Source of the DNA: Prochlorococcus sp. AG-402-N10
GTDB lineage: Bacteria; Cyanobacteriota; Cyanobacteriia; PCC-6307; Cyanobiaceae
Length of the DNA: 64,000 bases
Assembly: GCA_003216465.1 (NCBI GenBank)
Contig: QCIU01000001.1
Span: 62,001-126,000 of the forward strand
Reading direction: 5' to 3'
Shown here: positions 8,850 to 18,137 of the stretch, piece by piece
Numbering within the stretch: the first letter of the stretch is position 1
Layout: each line of letters begins with the position of its first letter
The notes under the pieces: model-generated
Told to the model about the DNA's origin: nothing
Databases searched by the model: none
The model's input: the letters and a program-made list of their open reading frames with translations, nothing else
Program-made: the position numbers and the translations under genes

Positions 8850-9983
8850 TTAGGAGATATTTTCTAGTGTTTCTGAATAATATTTTTGTAATTGAAGAGT
8901 AGCTTGATTCCAATCCCATTGCTCTGCTTCTTTCCTCGCTTCTTTTCTCATCTCTTCTTTTTTATTGTTGTCTACCAAGATTTTTTTTGTAGCTTCAATT
9001 AAACTTTTTTCTCCTTTGTCTTTTTCATCTGGGTCATATAAGCAGCCATTAACACCATCATTGATAATATCTGGTATTCCTCCTTTATTTGCACCTATAA
9101 CTGGGCATCCAGCTGCCATTGCCTCTAGTAATACTAACCCGAGAGTTTCTGTGCTTGAAGGGAATAGGAATATATCTCCAGATGCATAAGCACTGGCAAG
9201 CTCTTCACCGGAAAGATATCCTACAAAGTTTGTTTTTGTTTTTTCAAAAATCTTTTCCAACTGTCCTCTATATGGACCATCTCCCACAAGAGCGAGGCAG
9301 GTTCCGGGTATATTATCTAATACTGGTTTTATTCTTTCAATTTGTTTTTCTGCCGATAATCGACCAACATAAATCAAAAGCGAATCACTATCTTTGTGAT
9401 TACCAAATAACTTTTCTCTCATTATTTTACTTCTCAACTCAGGTCTAAAGTTTTCAGTATCTACACCTCTTTGCCATAATGCAGTTCTTTGGATTCCTTT
9501 ATCTTTAAGCTCATTAACCATTGCAGTTGAGGTGCAAAGATTTAATAAGGCTTGATTGTGAGCTGCTTTTAGTAACTCCCATAAAAGTGGTTCTAACATT
9601 CCCATTCCATAATGTTCAAGATATTTAGGGAGATGAGTGTGATAACTTGCAATTAGAGGAATATTATTTGTTTTAGCTAGCCATATACCTCCTAATCCAA
9701 GAACAGCGGGATTAACGACGTGTATTAAATCTGGCTTAAATTTTTCTAACTTATCAGAAACTGCAGGGCCAGGTAGGCCTAATTTCAACTCAGGATATAA
9801 GGGTAATGGCATTGCTGCAACCCCAATTATTGTAGCTCCTTTATATGAGTCAGGACATCCTTCAGGACAAAAAACTATAACTTCATCACCATTTTTTGTT
9901 AAGAATTCGATGGTTTTAGTTAATCTTGTAACGATTCCATCGACTTTAGGTAGAAAAGTTTCAGTAAAGAATGCTATTTTCAC
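8850..9983 (-). CDS. sqdX: Sulfoquinovosyldiacylglycerol synthase, family-4 glycosyltransferase
   Basis: 377 residues with a GT-B, GT4-family layout. An N-terminal Rossmann half (FTETFLPKVDGIVTRL, residues 6-21) is followed by a nucleotide-sugar half with VGRLSAEKQIERI and the E-x7-E loop SSTETLGLVLLEAMAAGCPV. It transfers sulfoquinovose from UDP-sulfoquinovose to diacylglycerol in the final step of SQDG synthesis at the thylakoid/plasma membrane. The specific assignment rests on its position directly downstream of sqdB (27 bp gap, same strand), the usual cyanobacterial arrangement. Without that neighbour it would only be called a GT4 enzyme. Confidence 0.93.
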   Translation of the reverse strand: MKIAFFTETFLPKVDGIVTRLTKTIEFLTKNGDEVIVFCPEGCPDSYKGATIIGVAAMPLPLYPELKLGLPGPAVSDKLEKFKPDLIHVVNPAVLGLGGIWLAKTNNIPLIASYHTHLPKYLEHYGMGMLEPLLWELLKAAHNQALLNLCTSTAMVNELKDKGIQRTALWQRGVDTENFRPELRSKIMREKLFGNHKDSDSLLIYVGRLSAEKQIERIKPVLDNIPGTCLALVGDGPYRGQLEKIFEKTKTNFVGYLSGEELASAYASGDIFLFPSSTETLGLVLLEAMAAGCPVIGANKGGIPDIINDGVNGCLYDPDEKDKGEKSLIEATKKILVDNNKKEEMRKEARKEAEQWDWNQATLQLQKYYSETLENIS

Positions 9984-10010
9984 TTTGTTAGTTAGATATT
10001 AAAACAATTT

Positions 10011-11204
10011 TTAGTTAGTTTTTATTGCTTTAGCCTGTTTCTTTGTCCAAGTTGAAATACAAGGAATTCTTTTTTTATCACATCTCATAGAATATTTTTT
10101 TGCCACTTCAACAACTTCTTCTAATAAGCCATTATCAAGAGTGGTGGGATTGAGTCCTAGTTCTATGAAACATTTATTATCAACTATCAAGTCATTTTCT
10201 ACGGCTTCATTTCGAGGATTTGGTAAGTAATTAATTTGTGCTCCAGTTAGAGAAGCAACTTTTTTGGCTAATTCACCAACCTGATGACTTTCTGTCATTT
10301 GATTAAAAATTTTAACCCTTTCCCCAGATTGTGGAGGGTTTTCTAGAGCTAGTTGAACACATTTAACTGAATCTTTTATATGTATAAAGGCTCTTGTTTG
10401 TCCTCCTGTTCCATGAACAGTTAGAGGATATCCAATAGCTGCTTGCATAAGAAATCTATTGAGAACAGTACCGTAATCACCGTCGTAATCAAATCTATTG
10501 GTCAACCTTGGATCTCTTAATGTTGTATCTGTATTAGTACCCCAAACAATACCTTGATGTAAATCTGTAATTCTAATTAAATCATTTTTATTGTAATAAA
10601 GAAATAATAATTGATCTAATGTCTTAGTCATATGATAAATACTTCCTGGACTGGCGGGATGCAAGATTTCTTCTTCAAAACGACTTCCATCTGGTTGAGG
10701 AACTTCAACTTTTAAATAACCTTCAGGAATTGTTGCACCTCTATGTGATCCATATCCATATACACCCATTGTTCCTAGATGAACGATATGAATATCTAAA
10801 TTACTTTCTACAATTGCAGCAAGCAAATTGTGAGTACCATTTACATTATTATCAACTGTATATCTTTTGGTATAACTTGATTTCATTGAGTAAGGTGCAG
10901 CCCTTTGTTCTGCAAAATGTACTATGGAATCTGGTTTTTCTTCAATAAGTAAATTTAGCAATTTTTGGTATTGTTTAGAAAGATCAATATTTATAAATTT
11001 TATAGGTTTTCCTCCAGTTTCTTCCCATGCAGAAAGTCTCTCGTTTATTGAAGAGATTGGAGTGAGAGATTCTACTTCAAGATCTATATCTATTTTTCTG
11101 CGACTTAAGTTGTCAACTATAATTACATCATGATTTTGTTCTGCCAAATTCACCGCACAAGGCCAACCGCAAAACCCATCTCCGCCAAGAACAATTACTT
11201 TCAC
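10011..11204 (-). CDS. sqdB: UDP-sulfoquinovose synthase
   Basis: 397 residues, an extended short-chain dehydrogenase/reductase. The NAD-binding motif GGDGFCGWP is at residues 8-16. HFAEQRAAPYSM is characteristic of SqdB/SQD1, the active-site HLGTMGVYGYG supplies the catalytic Thr-Met, and YHMTK contains the catalytic Tyr and Lys. It converts UDP-glucose plus sulfite into UDP-sulfoquinovose. Together with sqdX it provides the phosphorus-free anionic lipid SQDG, which is abundant in oligotrophic picocyanobacteria. It is the first gene of the sqdB-sqdX pair, preceded by 167 bp of AT-rich non-coding DNA. Confidence 0.97.
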   Translation of the reverse strand: MKVIVLGGDGFCGWPCAVNLAEQNHDVIIVDNLSRRKIDIDLEVESLTPISSINERLSAWEETGGKPIKFINIDLSKQYQKLLNLLIEEKPDSIVHFAEQRAAPYSMKSSYTKRYTVDNNVNGTHNLLAAIVESNLDIHIVHLGTMGVYGYGSHRGATIPEGYLKVEVPQPDGSRFEEEILHPASPGSIYHMTKTLDQLLFLYYNKNDLIRITDLHQGIVWGTNTDTTLRDPRLTNRFDYDGDYGTVLNRFLMQAAIGYPLTVHGTGGQTRAFIHIKDSVKCVQLALENPPQSGERVKIFNQMTESHQVGELAKKVASLTGAQINYLPNPRNEAVENDLIVDNKCFIELGLNPTTLDNGLLEEVVEVAKKYSMRCDKKRIPCISTWTKKQAKAIKTN

Positions 11205-11371
11205 TCAAAACTCCAAAATAGAAAAGATCATTTTATATTTATTAAATTACTACAGAGCGCTTCCAAAATGTGAAAAAGTATTGTAAAAAGTTTCAAATCT
11301 TTTTTTGAATGAACAAATTACTTATGATTCAACTTTTTTTAATACTTAATTTATTTTTCAAGGAGCTAATA

Positions 11372-12169
11372 TTATTTTATTGATATATTTTTGTTGGGAG
11401 AACTAGCGACTGCCAATCTTTGCTTTTCAATTCTTCCAGCTAGAAAAGCTTCTCTTCCTGCTTTTACTCCATAATTCATGGCTCTAGCCATTTTTAATGG
11501 GTTTTTAGCTAATGCTATTGCACTATTGATTAAAACTCCATCTGCTCCAAGTTCCATAGCCTGAGAAGCTTCACTAGGTACTCCTATACCAGCATCAATA
11601 ATTACTGGAATATTAGAATTTTCAATAATTATTGATATATTAGATAAATTTAGGAGACCTTGACCAGAGCCTATAGGTGATCCTAATGGCATAACAGTTG
11701 AGCAACCTGCCTCCTCTAACTTTTTAGCTAATATTGGATCAGCATTTATATATGGAAGAACAACGAAATCTTTCTTTATCAAAATTTCAGCTGCTTTTAG
11801 AGTTTCAATAGGATCAGGTAATAAATATTTTTTATCAGGAATAACTTCTAACTTAACGAAATTATTTTCTTCTTGTCCTGATAATTTTGCAAGTTCCCTT
11901 CCTAAAATTGCTATTCTTACTGCTTCATCTGAATTAGTGCATCCAGCAGTGTTAGGGAGCATCCAGAATTTTTTCCAGTCAATTTTTTCTAATAAATTTT
12001 CACCATTTTTATTGTTTTTAACTCTTCTTATAGCAACGGTTACTATTTCTGATTCAGTATTTGATAAGCTTTTAATCATTTGTTCTGTAGACGAGTATTT
12101 ACCCGTTCCTACCATTAACCTACTTGTGAAGTTTTTACCTCCAATTTTTAATGCTGAATTTTCTTTCAT
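11372..12169 (-). CDS. thiG: Thiazole synthase ThiG
   Basis: 265 residues, a (beta/alpha)8-barrel ThiG. The N-terminus [19 protein letters not shown], the block [15 protein letters not shown], the substrate-lysine strand [22 protein letters not shown] and the phosphate-binding loop [20 protein letters not shown] are all diagnostic. It forms the thiazole phosphate of thiamin from deoxyxylulose phosphate, dehydroglycine/iminoglycine and ThiS thiocarboxylate. It starts 2 bp after the stop of the TPR gene upstream, so it is translated with that gene and with rplT-rpmI. Other thiamin genes are not in this window. Confidence 0.97.
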   Translation of the reverse strand: MKENSALKIGGKNFTSRLMVGTGKYSSTEQMIKSLSNTESEIVTVAIRRVKNNKNGENLLEKIDWKKFWMLPNTAGCTNSDEAVRIAILGRELAKLSGQEENNFVKLEVIPDKKYLLPDPIETLKAAEILIKKDFVVLPYINADPILAKKLEEAGCSTVMPLGSPIGSGQGLLNLSNISIIIENSNIPVIIDAGIGVPSEASQAMELGADGVLINSAIALAKNPLKMARAMNYGVKAGREAFLAGRIEKQRLAVASSPNKNISIK

Positions 12170-12171
12170 TT

Positions 12172-12729
12172 TTAAAATCCTTTATCTTTTACACCTTTAT
12201 AAGGGGTGTAATTATTCCTTTTTTCAAGCTCTTTACTCTTTTTGATTGCCGTTTTATTATTTGGATCAATGCCTAGAACCTTTTTATAAGTTGCATATGC
12301 CAAATCGTATTCCAGCAATCTTTGTTGAGAGGATGCAAGATTATTTAAAGCGACTGTATATTCAGGGAGAAATTTTATAGCTGAGTTGTAGTGCTTTACT
12401 GAATTTTTAAATTCATTTTGTGCTGCATAAGAAAATCCGAGAGCATTTTCGATGATGGCTTTTGCTTCGTTAGGTTCATTCTCATAATATTCAATAGCTC
12501 TTAAAAAGGTCTTAATGGCCTCTGGATACAACCTTTTTTTAATTTGGATGGAGCCAAATTCGTATAATTCAGAAGCTTGCGTTAGTGAATCTAGGCCTTT
12601 TTGCTCAAACTTTACTAAATTTAGTTCTTCTTTTCTTGTCCTAAGAAATTGTCGAAAAACAAATACGGATATTATTACAAGAACTACAAAAAGGATTATT
12701 AAATAGGATTGAAAGGAAGTTATTTCCAT
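12172..12729 (-). CDS. ycf37: Membrane-anchored TPR protein, Ycf37-like (photosystem I assembly)
   Basis: 185 residues. An N-terminal hydrophobic anchor (about residues 8-26) is followed by a basic [10 protein letters not shown] segment and then TPR repeats (about 54-170, e.g. [30 protein letters not shown], quoted here only as ALNNLASSQ...KKVLGIDP). The layout of one membrane helix, an arginine-rich linker beginning with LRTR and about three TPRs, resembles Ycf37 of Synechocystis, a factor needed for stable photosystem I. The symbol is inferred from this architecture, not from a search. It lies between rplT (37 bp upstream) and thiG (2 bp downstream). Confidence 0.72.
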   Translation of the reverse strand: MEITSFQSYLIILFVVLVIISVFVFRQFLRTRKEELNLVKFEQKGLDSLTQASELYEFGSIQIKKRLYPEAIKTFLRAIEYYENEPNEAKAIIENALGFSYAAQNEFKNSVKHYNSAIKFLPEYTVALNNLASSQQRLLEYDLAYATYKKVLGIDPNNKTAIKKSKELEKRNNYTPYKGVKDKGF

Positions 12730-12766
12730 TAATTAAAATATATTTTTCAAAATTCTTTCGTATAAA

Positions 12767-13114
12767 TTATTTATTTATTGTAGTTACAATTTTTTCAAAA
12801 CATTTAGGATCGCTCAATGCTAATTGTGCAAGCATTTTCCTATTGATAATAATCTCAGAAGACTTCATACCATTAATTAATTTACTGTAATTTGTACCAT
12901 TTATTCTCGCAGAGGCATTGATTCTTGATATCCAAAGTCTTCTAAAATCTCTTTTTCTTCTTCTTCTATCTCTGTAAGCATTGCAGAGAGCTTTCATCAC
13001 TCTTTGATTTGCAGTTCTAAAAAGATTTTTGTTTCCTCCTCTAAAACCTTTTGCAAGGTTTAAGATTTTGTTTCTTCTTTTTCTGGCTATGTTGCCTCTT
13101 TTAACGCGTGCCAT
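12767..13114 (-). CDS. rplT: 50S ribosomal protein L20
   Basis: 115 residues, normal L20 length. The strongly basic N-terminal helix ([20 protein letters not shown]) and the motifs [20 protein letters not shown] and [16 protein letters not shown] are characteristic. It binds 23S rRNA early in 50S assembly and, in other bacteria, represses its own operon. It follows rpmI by 32 bp on the same strand. infC, usually the first gene of the infC-rpmI-rplT operon, is about 30 kb away at 43267-43839. Confidence 0.98.
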   Translation of the reverse strand: MARVKRGNIARKRRNKILNLAKGFRGGNKNLFRTANQRVMKALCNAYRDRRRRKRDFRRLWISRINASARINGTNYSKLINGMKSSEIIINRKMLAQLALSDPKCFEKIVTTINK

Positions 13115-13146
13115 AAATCTATTTTTTGAAAGTAACTTGTATGCTT

Positions 13147-13344
13147 TTAAGCATAAGGGATCATTAATTTTACATTATCGGCATCTTTTTCATCAACAAC
13201 AGCTTTAGTAGAAAGATGCCTCTTTAATTTTGCGCTTTTGTGATCCAACAAATGATTATGGAAAGCTCTACGTCTCATGAATTTACCCGTAGCAGTAGCT
13301 TTAAATCTTTTTGCTGCTGATTTACGAGTCTTAAGTTTAGACAT
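13147..13344 (-). CDS. rpmI: 50S ribosomal protein L35
   Basis: 65 residues, standard length for L35. The sequence is highly basic with the family pattern [20 protein letters not shown] and [19 protein letters not shown]. It is the first gene of the rpmI-rplT-ycf37-thiG run on the minus strand and is transcribed divergently from the SpoIID-like gene, with 91 bp between them. That gap holds the near-repeat AATCTAGATAATCTA close to the start codon. Confidence 0.98.
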   Translation of the reverse strand: MSKLKTRKSAAKRFKATATGKFMRRRAFHNHLLDHKSAKLKRHLSTKAVVDEKDADNVKLMIPYA

Positions 13345-13435
13345 TTCCCTTGATAATGTTTAATCTAGATAATCTAAACCTTTATATGCATTGGTGCAAA
13401 TTAAAGTTTTGAATTGATAAGGAAATTTCTAATTT

Positions 13436-14974
13436 ATGTCACGCAAATTTAACTTTGGATATCTGATTTATGGATGTTGGTTATTTTGTTCAATTATGCC
13501 AATTTTGACATTAAATGGATTTGCAGAAGATTATTTAAAAATAAATCTTACTAAAGAATTAAAAAAAGGTAATTTTTTAATTGGCTTAAAACAATATTTA
13601 GGCAGTAGTAATGATAGTTTTTCAGAAAAGCAAAATATTATTTTTTCAACAAAAAATAATCCCCTAAAACTTCATTCTTCTAATGGTCTTGTTCATAAAT
13701 CAAAAAAAATAAATATTATATTTAAGGAGATACCGTTGAAAACCCCTTTTACTCTTCAAAGATTTGTCTTTGGTCCGTTTGCAAGCTATGAATCTGCACA
13801 AAACGAAGCTAATAATTTGAAAAAACAAGGATATGAAGCTCTTATTGCCTATCCAAATAATTGGGAAGTTTGGATTCCATTTAGCGAAGATCTTCCAAAT
13901 AAAAATTTAAACTATAAATTGTTTAAAAAATCTTATAAGTCAAAAATCATCCCTTTTGTAGTTAGTGAATACTCTCAAAAAAAACTTCAAGGCCCGATAT
14001 ATATATCTTCATCCGAAGAGATAAAAATTAATGATATCAATTATGGTAAAAAGTTTTATTTAGCGAAAGATTCATATGGAACTTGGACTTTGATTCAAAA
14101 AATTAAATTTGATGATTATTTAGAAGGTGTTTTGCCATATGAAATAGGCTCTAATTCTCCTTTCGAAGCACTTAAAGCACAAGCAGTAATTGCTAGAACT
14201 TGGGCCCTTTTTAATTCTCAAAGATTTAATATAGATAAATATCATTTATGTACGACTACTCAATGTCAAGTTTATAAACCTCCTAAAACTCAATATAAAA
14301 ATGTAAATAAAGCTATAAAAGATACTACAAATTTAATAATTTCTTATAAAAACAAACCAATAAATACTTTTTATCATGGTTCTAACGGCGGTATATCTGC
14401 TAGCGCAAGTGAGTCTTGGAAGATAGAGGATTATTTTTATTTGAATCCATTTATTGACGGTTCAAATTCTTTAAAAAATACTTTTAAGATTCCAATCGAA
14501 AATGACGATGAATTAGATAAATTCCTTGATTTTGTAGATGAACCATTCTATGGAAATTATCATTCTCTTTTTCGTTGGAAGAAAATACGCTCAAGTGAGA
14601 TAATCCAAAATAGGCTAATTAAAAATCAATTGATTGAAAACAAATCAGATTTGATGGATCTAAATATTATTGATAGAGGCCCCAGTGGAAGAGTAACAAA
14701 ATTAGAAATTAAGCTTAGAAATTTTAAGAAACCCATAGTTCTAGTTAAAGATGATATTCGACGAATTTTGAGTTTTTTGCCAAGCAATTTATTTACTATT
14801 AATAAATTAAATGATAATCTTTGGATTTTTAAAGGAGGGGGCTTCGGTCATGGTGTAGGTTTATCTCAATCAGGAGCAATTGAAATGGCTGAATTGGGTT
14901 TTACTTATGAACAAATATTGAATCATTATTATCAAGGAACAAAAATTATGAAAATTGAGATATCGTCTCAATAA
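13436..14974 (+). CDS. SpoIID/LytB-domain secreted protein
   Basis: 512 residues. A signal peptide or signal anchor is seen at about residues 8-30 (YLIYGCWLFCSIMPILTLNG). A sporulation-related-repeat-like segment follows at about 105-150 (FVFGPFASYESAQNEANNLK). The SpoIID domain begins near 220 with DDYLEGVLPYEIGSNSP and EALKAQAVIARTWAL and ends with GHGVGLSQSGAIEMAELG. SpoIID-type proteins act on peptidoglycan: the Bacillus enzyme is a lytic transglycosylase and LytB an amidase modifier. Cyanobacterial members are uncharacterised but probably periplasmic wall-remodelling factors. The downstream glycosyltransferase starts 25 bp after its stop and may be cotranscribed. Confidence 0.88.
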   Translation: MSRKFNFGYLIYGCWLFCSIMPILTLNGFAEDYLKINLTKELKKGNFLIGLKQYLGSSNDSFSEKQNIIFSTKNNPLKLHSSNGLVHKSKKINIIFKEIPLKTPFTLQRFVFGPFASYESAQNEANNLKKQGYEALIAYPNNWEVWIPFSEDLPNKNLNYKLFKKSYKSKIIPFVVSEYSQKKLQGPIYISSSEEIKINDINYGKKFYLAKDSYGTWTLIQKIKFDDYLEGVLPYEIGSNSPFEALKAQAVIARTWALFNSQRFNIDKYHLCTTTQCQVYKPPKTQYKNVNKAIKDTTNLIISYKNKPINTFYHGSNGGISASASESWKIEDYFYLNPFIDGSNSLKNTFKIPIENDDELDKFLDFVDEPFYGNYHSLFRWKKIRSSEIIQNRLIKNQLIENKSDLMDLNIIDRGPSGRVTKLEIKLRNFKKPIVLVKDDIRRILSFLPSNLFTINKLNDNLWIFKGGGFGHGVGLSQSGAIEMAELGFTYEQILNHYYQGTKIMKIEISSQ

Positions 14975-14999
14975 TTTAAAAAATTAGAAGTTTTTCTTT

Positions 15000-16301
15000 A
15001 TGAGTAACGGTTTTTATAAAAATCGAAGATTAAAATCATTGTTATTTTTTGCTGCTTGTTTATTTGTAAGTACTCTTCCACATATTTTTGATTTTAACTA
15101 TTTTTTTTATTTTACTATTGCCATTTCTATTTTTATTGCTTGTTATGGATTAAATGTGATTTCAAAAAATTTTAATAGAGAAATTAATATAGCCGATTAT
15201 GATAAGAAAATTACTGATGATAAATTACCTATACTGGATATTCTTGTTGCCGCAAGAGATGAAGAGAATGTAATTGAAAGATTAGTTGAAAGATTATTTA
15301 ATCTAGAGTATCCCACTAATAAATTAAATATTTACATTATCGATGATGGAAGTGTTGATAAGACTCCTTTGATTTTGGAAAGGTTATCCAGAGAATTTAA
15401 TAAATTAAAAATAATAAGGAGATCCTCAAATGCTGGCGGTGGTAAATCAGGAGCATTAAACTACGCTTTAAAATTTACACAAGGCGAATGGATACTAATA
15501 TTAGATGCTGATGCTCAATTAAAAAAAGATACATTATCAAGATTATTTAATTTTGTTTATAAAGGATCTTGGTCAGCAGTTCAGTTAAGAAAATCAGTCA
15601 TAAATGTTAGTAAGAATTTTTTAACAACATGTCAGTCCATGGAAATGGCAATGGATGCAATTTTTCAATATGGAAGATTATCTGTTGCTGGAGTATCTGA
15701 ATTAAGAGGTAATGGTCAATTAATTAATAAAGAAGTCTTACTTAAATGTGGCTCTTTCAATGAGGATACTGTTACTGATGACTTGGATTTAAGCCTTAGG
15801 CTATTACTTTCCAAAGCAGAAATAGGCATCCTATGGGATCCTCCGGTAATGGAGGAAGCAGTTGAAAATATATCTGCTTTATTTGCACAAAGACAAAGAT
15901 GGGCCGAAGGAGGATTGCAAAGATTTTTTGACTATGGCGAGCAATTATTTTCAAATAAAACTGAATTTATTCAAAAATTTGACTTAAGTTATTTCTTTAT
16001 CTTGCAATATGCTTTACCTATTATTTCTATGGTTGATTTGATTTTGAGTATTGCTCTATTTGAACCACCTATTTATTGGCTAATCTCAACAACAGCTTTT
16101 ACCTTGTCTGGAATTGCAGTTTGGTACGGCTCTTCATGTAAGAGTGAAGGTCCATGTTTGCAAAATCTCAATTTGGTGATGATGTTAGTTTCGCTTTTAT
16201 ATTTATCTCATTGGTTTGTAGTTATACCTTGGGTAACGATAAAAATGTCTATTTTCCCTAAAAAAATTCTCTGGAAGAAAACACTTCATACTGGTGTTTA
16301 A
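15000..16301 (+). CDS. Membrane family-2 glycosyltransferase (possible MgdA-type glycolipid synthase)
   Basis: 433 residues. Two N-terminal membrane helices (about 12-28 and 33-50) precede a processive GT2 catalytic domain with IIDDGSVDKT, LDADAQL, TDDLDLSLRL and the QRQRW motif. Further hydrophobic helices lie near the C-terminus (about 325-425). This resembles cyanobacterial monoglucosyldiacylglycerol synthase (Synechocystis Sll1377 type), the first enzyme of galactolipid synthesis in cyanobacteria. A polysaccharide or other lipid glycosyltransferase is also possible, so no symbol is given. Its stop is 1 bp from the stop of the convergent dnaX gene. Confidence 0.85.
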   Translation: MSNGFYKNRRLKSLLFFAACLFVSTLPHIFDFNYFFYFTIAISIFIACYGLNVISKNFNREINIADYDKKITDDKLPILDILVAARDEENVIERLVERLFNLEYPTNKLNIYIIDDGSVDKTPLILERLSREFNKLKIIRRSSNAGGGKSGALNYALKFTQGEWILILDADAQLKKDTLSRLFNFVYKGSWSAVQLRKSVINVSKNFLTTCQSMEMAMDAIFQYGRLSVAGVSELRGNGQLINKEVLLKCGSFNEDTVTDDLDLSLRLLLSKAEIGILWDPPVMEEAVENISALFAQRQRWAEGGLQRFFDYGEQLFSNKTEFIQKFDLSYFFILQYALPIISMVDLILSIALFEPPIYWLISTTAFTLSGIAVWYGSSCKSEGPCLQNLNLVMMLVSLLYLSHWFVVIPWVTIKMSIFPKKILWKKTLHTGV

Positions 16302-16302
16302 G

Positions 16303-18078
16303 TTATTCTTCTAAATCAATAATTTCCCCGTTAAAGAAATTGGCTAAATTTTTACTGCTATCATTAAAAGATGCTTTTTGGGGATTGTCAGGAGGAATAT
16401 TTGCCCTATTAAGATCACTGCTATTTTTTGCCTTATTTTTACTTGGACTATTAATATGTTCTTCTTGTAATTTTGTAGAGGTTGTATTATTGATTTTTTT
16501 GCTAGAGAAATTAAGTTTTATTTGATCACCAAAAACTTTTATAACTGCATTTTCAATTATTACTTTTCGACTTTTGATCATGTTTTCCCAGTTTGGAGAT
16601 AATGCTATTAAAACTTCATTCGAATCAATACTTGCAAGTTCTGCCTGCTGTGAAAGTAACATTCTTGTCGATGGTAATTCTAACTTAGAGAGAATTAACT
16701 CCCATTTTTCTTTTAAATTATCAGTTTGATTATTATGAGAAATAGTTTTAACACCCTCTTTATTTATTAATTCCTGACTATTAAAATTGTTTGATTCGCT
16801 TTGAATTTTGATTTTATCAGATATAACCTCTTTATTAATTAATTCCTGACTATTAAAATTGTTTGATTCGCTTTGAATTTTGATTTTATCAGATATAACT
16901 TCTTTATTAATTAATTCCTGACTATTAAAATTGTTTGATTCGCTTTGCTTGTTATTTACATTACTAGCTATTTTTTTTATGTCCGTATTTTCAATAAGAC
17001 TTGTTAAGTGTATTTCTAACCATAATCTTGGATTATCGCTTGTTTTGATTTGATACTCAACGTTTTTTAGCTTATTATGCCAATCAATAATCCTTGTTTT
17101 ATTAATTTTATTAGCGAATTTATTCAATTCATTTTGAAAATCAATAGATGTATAGAAAATATCTGAATAATTATTATTTATAGTTTTAAGTAATAGATCT
17201 CTAGTGATATTTAATAATCCAATCAATATCTCATTAGGTTCATTACCCGCATCAAATAATTTAGTACAACTGATTAATAAAGACTCTGGATCATTGTTAA
17301 TTAACGCATTGATTAACTTAATTAAATCGTTTTCTGATACTTCTCCAAGTAAGTTCTGAACATTTTTAGTATTGATACCATCAGGAAGAAGACTTAATTG
17401 GTCTAGTAAACTTTGTGCATCTCGCATTCCACCATTCGATCTTTTCGCGATAAGTTGTAGGGCTTGATCTTCAAATTTGATTGATTCTTTACTGGCTATC
17501 TTGGAAAGGTGCTGGAAAATAGTATTCGAGCTTATTCTTTTAAAATCAAATTTTTGACACCTACTTTGAATAGTCTTTAAAACTCTTTCAGGATTTGTAG
17601 TCGCAAGAATAAAAACAACTCTTGCAGGAGGTTCTTCAATAGTTTTAAGTAAAGCATTTGATGCTGCTGTTGAAAGCATATGACATTCATCAATAACATA
17701 TACTTTCCACCTGGCTTGAGTGGGTGCAAATCTTGCTCTATCTATTATTTCTCTTATATTCTCAACACCAGTATTAGATGCAGCGTCAATCTCAATAATA
17801 TCAAGAGCATTGCCATCAGCAATTTGTTTGCATAATTCACATTTTCCACATGGATCAGGTGTGGGTTGGTCAGAATTTAGGCAATTTAATGATTTAGCAA
17901 AAATTCTTGCACTGGATGTTTTCCCCGTACCTCTAGGTCCATTGAAAAGATAAGCAGGCGCAATTTTTTGAGATACTAATGCTTGTTTAAGTGTAGTTGA
18001 TATAAATTCTTGGCCGACCAGCTCATCAAGATTACTAGGTCTGTATTTTTGATGAAAAGGTTTATGGATATTAAGCAT
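16303..18078 (-). CDS. dnaX: DNA polymerase III subunits gamma/tau (clamp loader)
   Basis: 591 residues. The AAA+ motor contains Walker A GPRGTGKTS (47-55), the zinc-binding cysteines C66, C77, C80 and C83, the DECHM Walker B box (130-134), and the SRC arginine finger in TIQSRCQKFDF. DnaX forms the clamp loader that places the beta clamp on DNA. There is no intein, unlike some cyanobacterial dnaX genes. Residues about 378-440, in the linker behind the AAA+/collar region, hold two and a half copies of a 24-residue repeat (see the repeat feature). It follows clpX by 59 bp on the same strand. Confidence 0.97.
   Translation of the reverse strand: MLNIHKPFHQKYRPSNLDELVGQEFISTTLKQALVSQKIAPAYLFNGPRGTGKTSSARIFAKSLNCLNSDQPTPDPCGKCELCKQIADGNALDIIEIDAASNTGVENIREIIDRARFAPTQARWKVYVIDECHMLSTAASNALLKTIEEPPARVVFILATTNPERVLKTIQSRCQKFDFKRISSNTIFQHLSKIASKESIKFEDQALQLIAKRSNGGMRDAQSLLDQLSLLPDGINTKNVQNLLGEVSENDLIKLINALINNDPESLLISCTKLFDAGNEPNEILIGLLNITRDLLLKTINNNYSDIFYTSIDFQNELNKFANKINKTRIIDWHNKLKNVEYQIKTSDNPRLWLEIHLTSLIENTDIKKIASNVNNKQSESNNFNSQELINKEVISDKIKIQSESNNFNSQELINKEVISDKIKIQSESNNFNSQELINKEGVKTISHNNQTDNLKEKWELILSKLELPSTRMLLSQQAELASIDSNEVLIALSPNWENMIKSRKVIIENAVIKVFGDQIKLNFSSKKINNTTSTKLQEEHINSPSKNKAKNSSDLNRANIPPDNPQKASFNDSSKNLANFFNGEIIDLEE
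16757..16946. repeat. 72-bp tandem repeat inside dnaX
   Basis: The block TTCCTGACTATTAAAATTG recurs at 16771, 16843 and 16915, exactly 72 bp apart. Adjacent copies are almost identical, differing at a few positions such as ATAACCTC versus ATAACTTC. Because 72 is a multiple of three, the array is in frame and encodes the repeated segment QSESNNFNSQELINKE followed by VISDKIKI in DnaX. The low divergence suggests recent duplication by slippage or unequal recombination. Confidence 0.95.
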
Positions 18079-18137
18079 TTCTGGTTATTAATTAAAAATG
18101 ATTAAGGTTTAATTTATCTAAACTACAACCTTAATTC

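Noticed and set aside
11292-11309. TTCAAA/TTTGAA dyad with nearby T-tract as a terminator after thiG
   Set aside because: A 6-bp, A/T-only stem about 60 bp past the stop is too weak to call; it may simply be AT-rich sequence upstream of sqdB.
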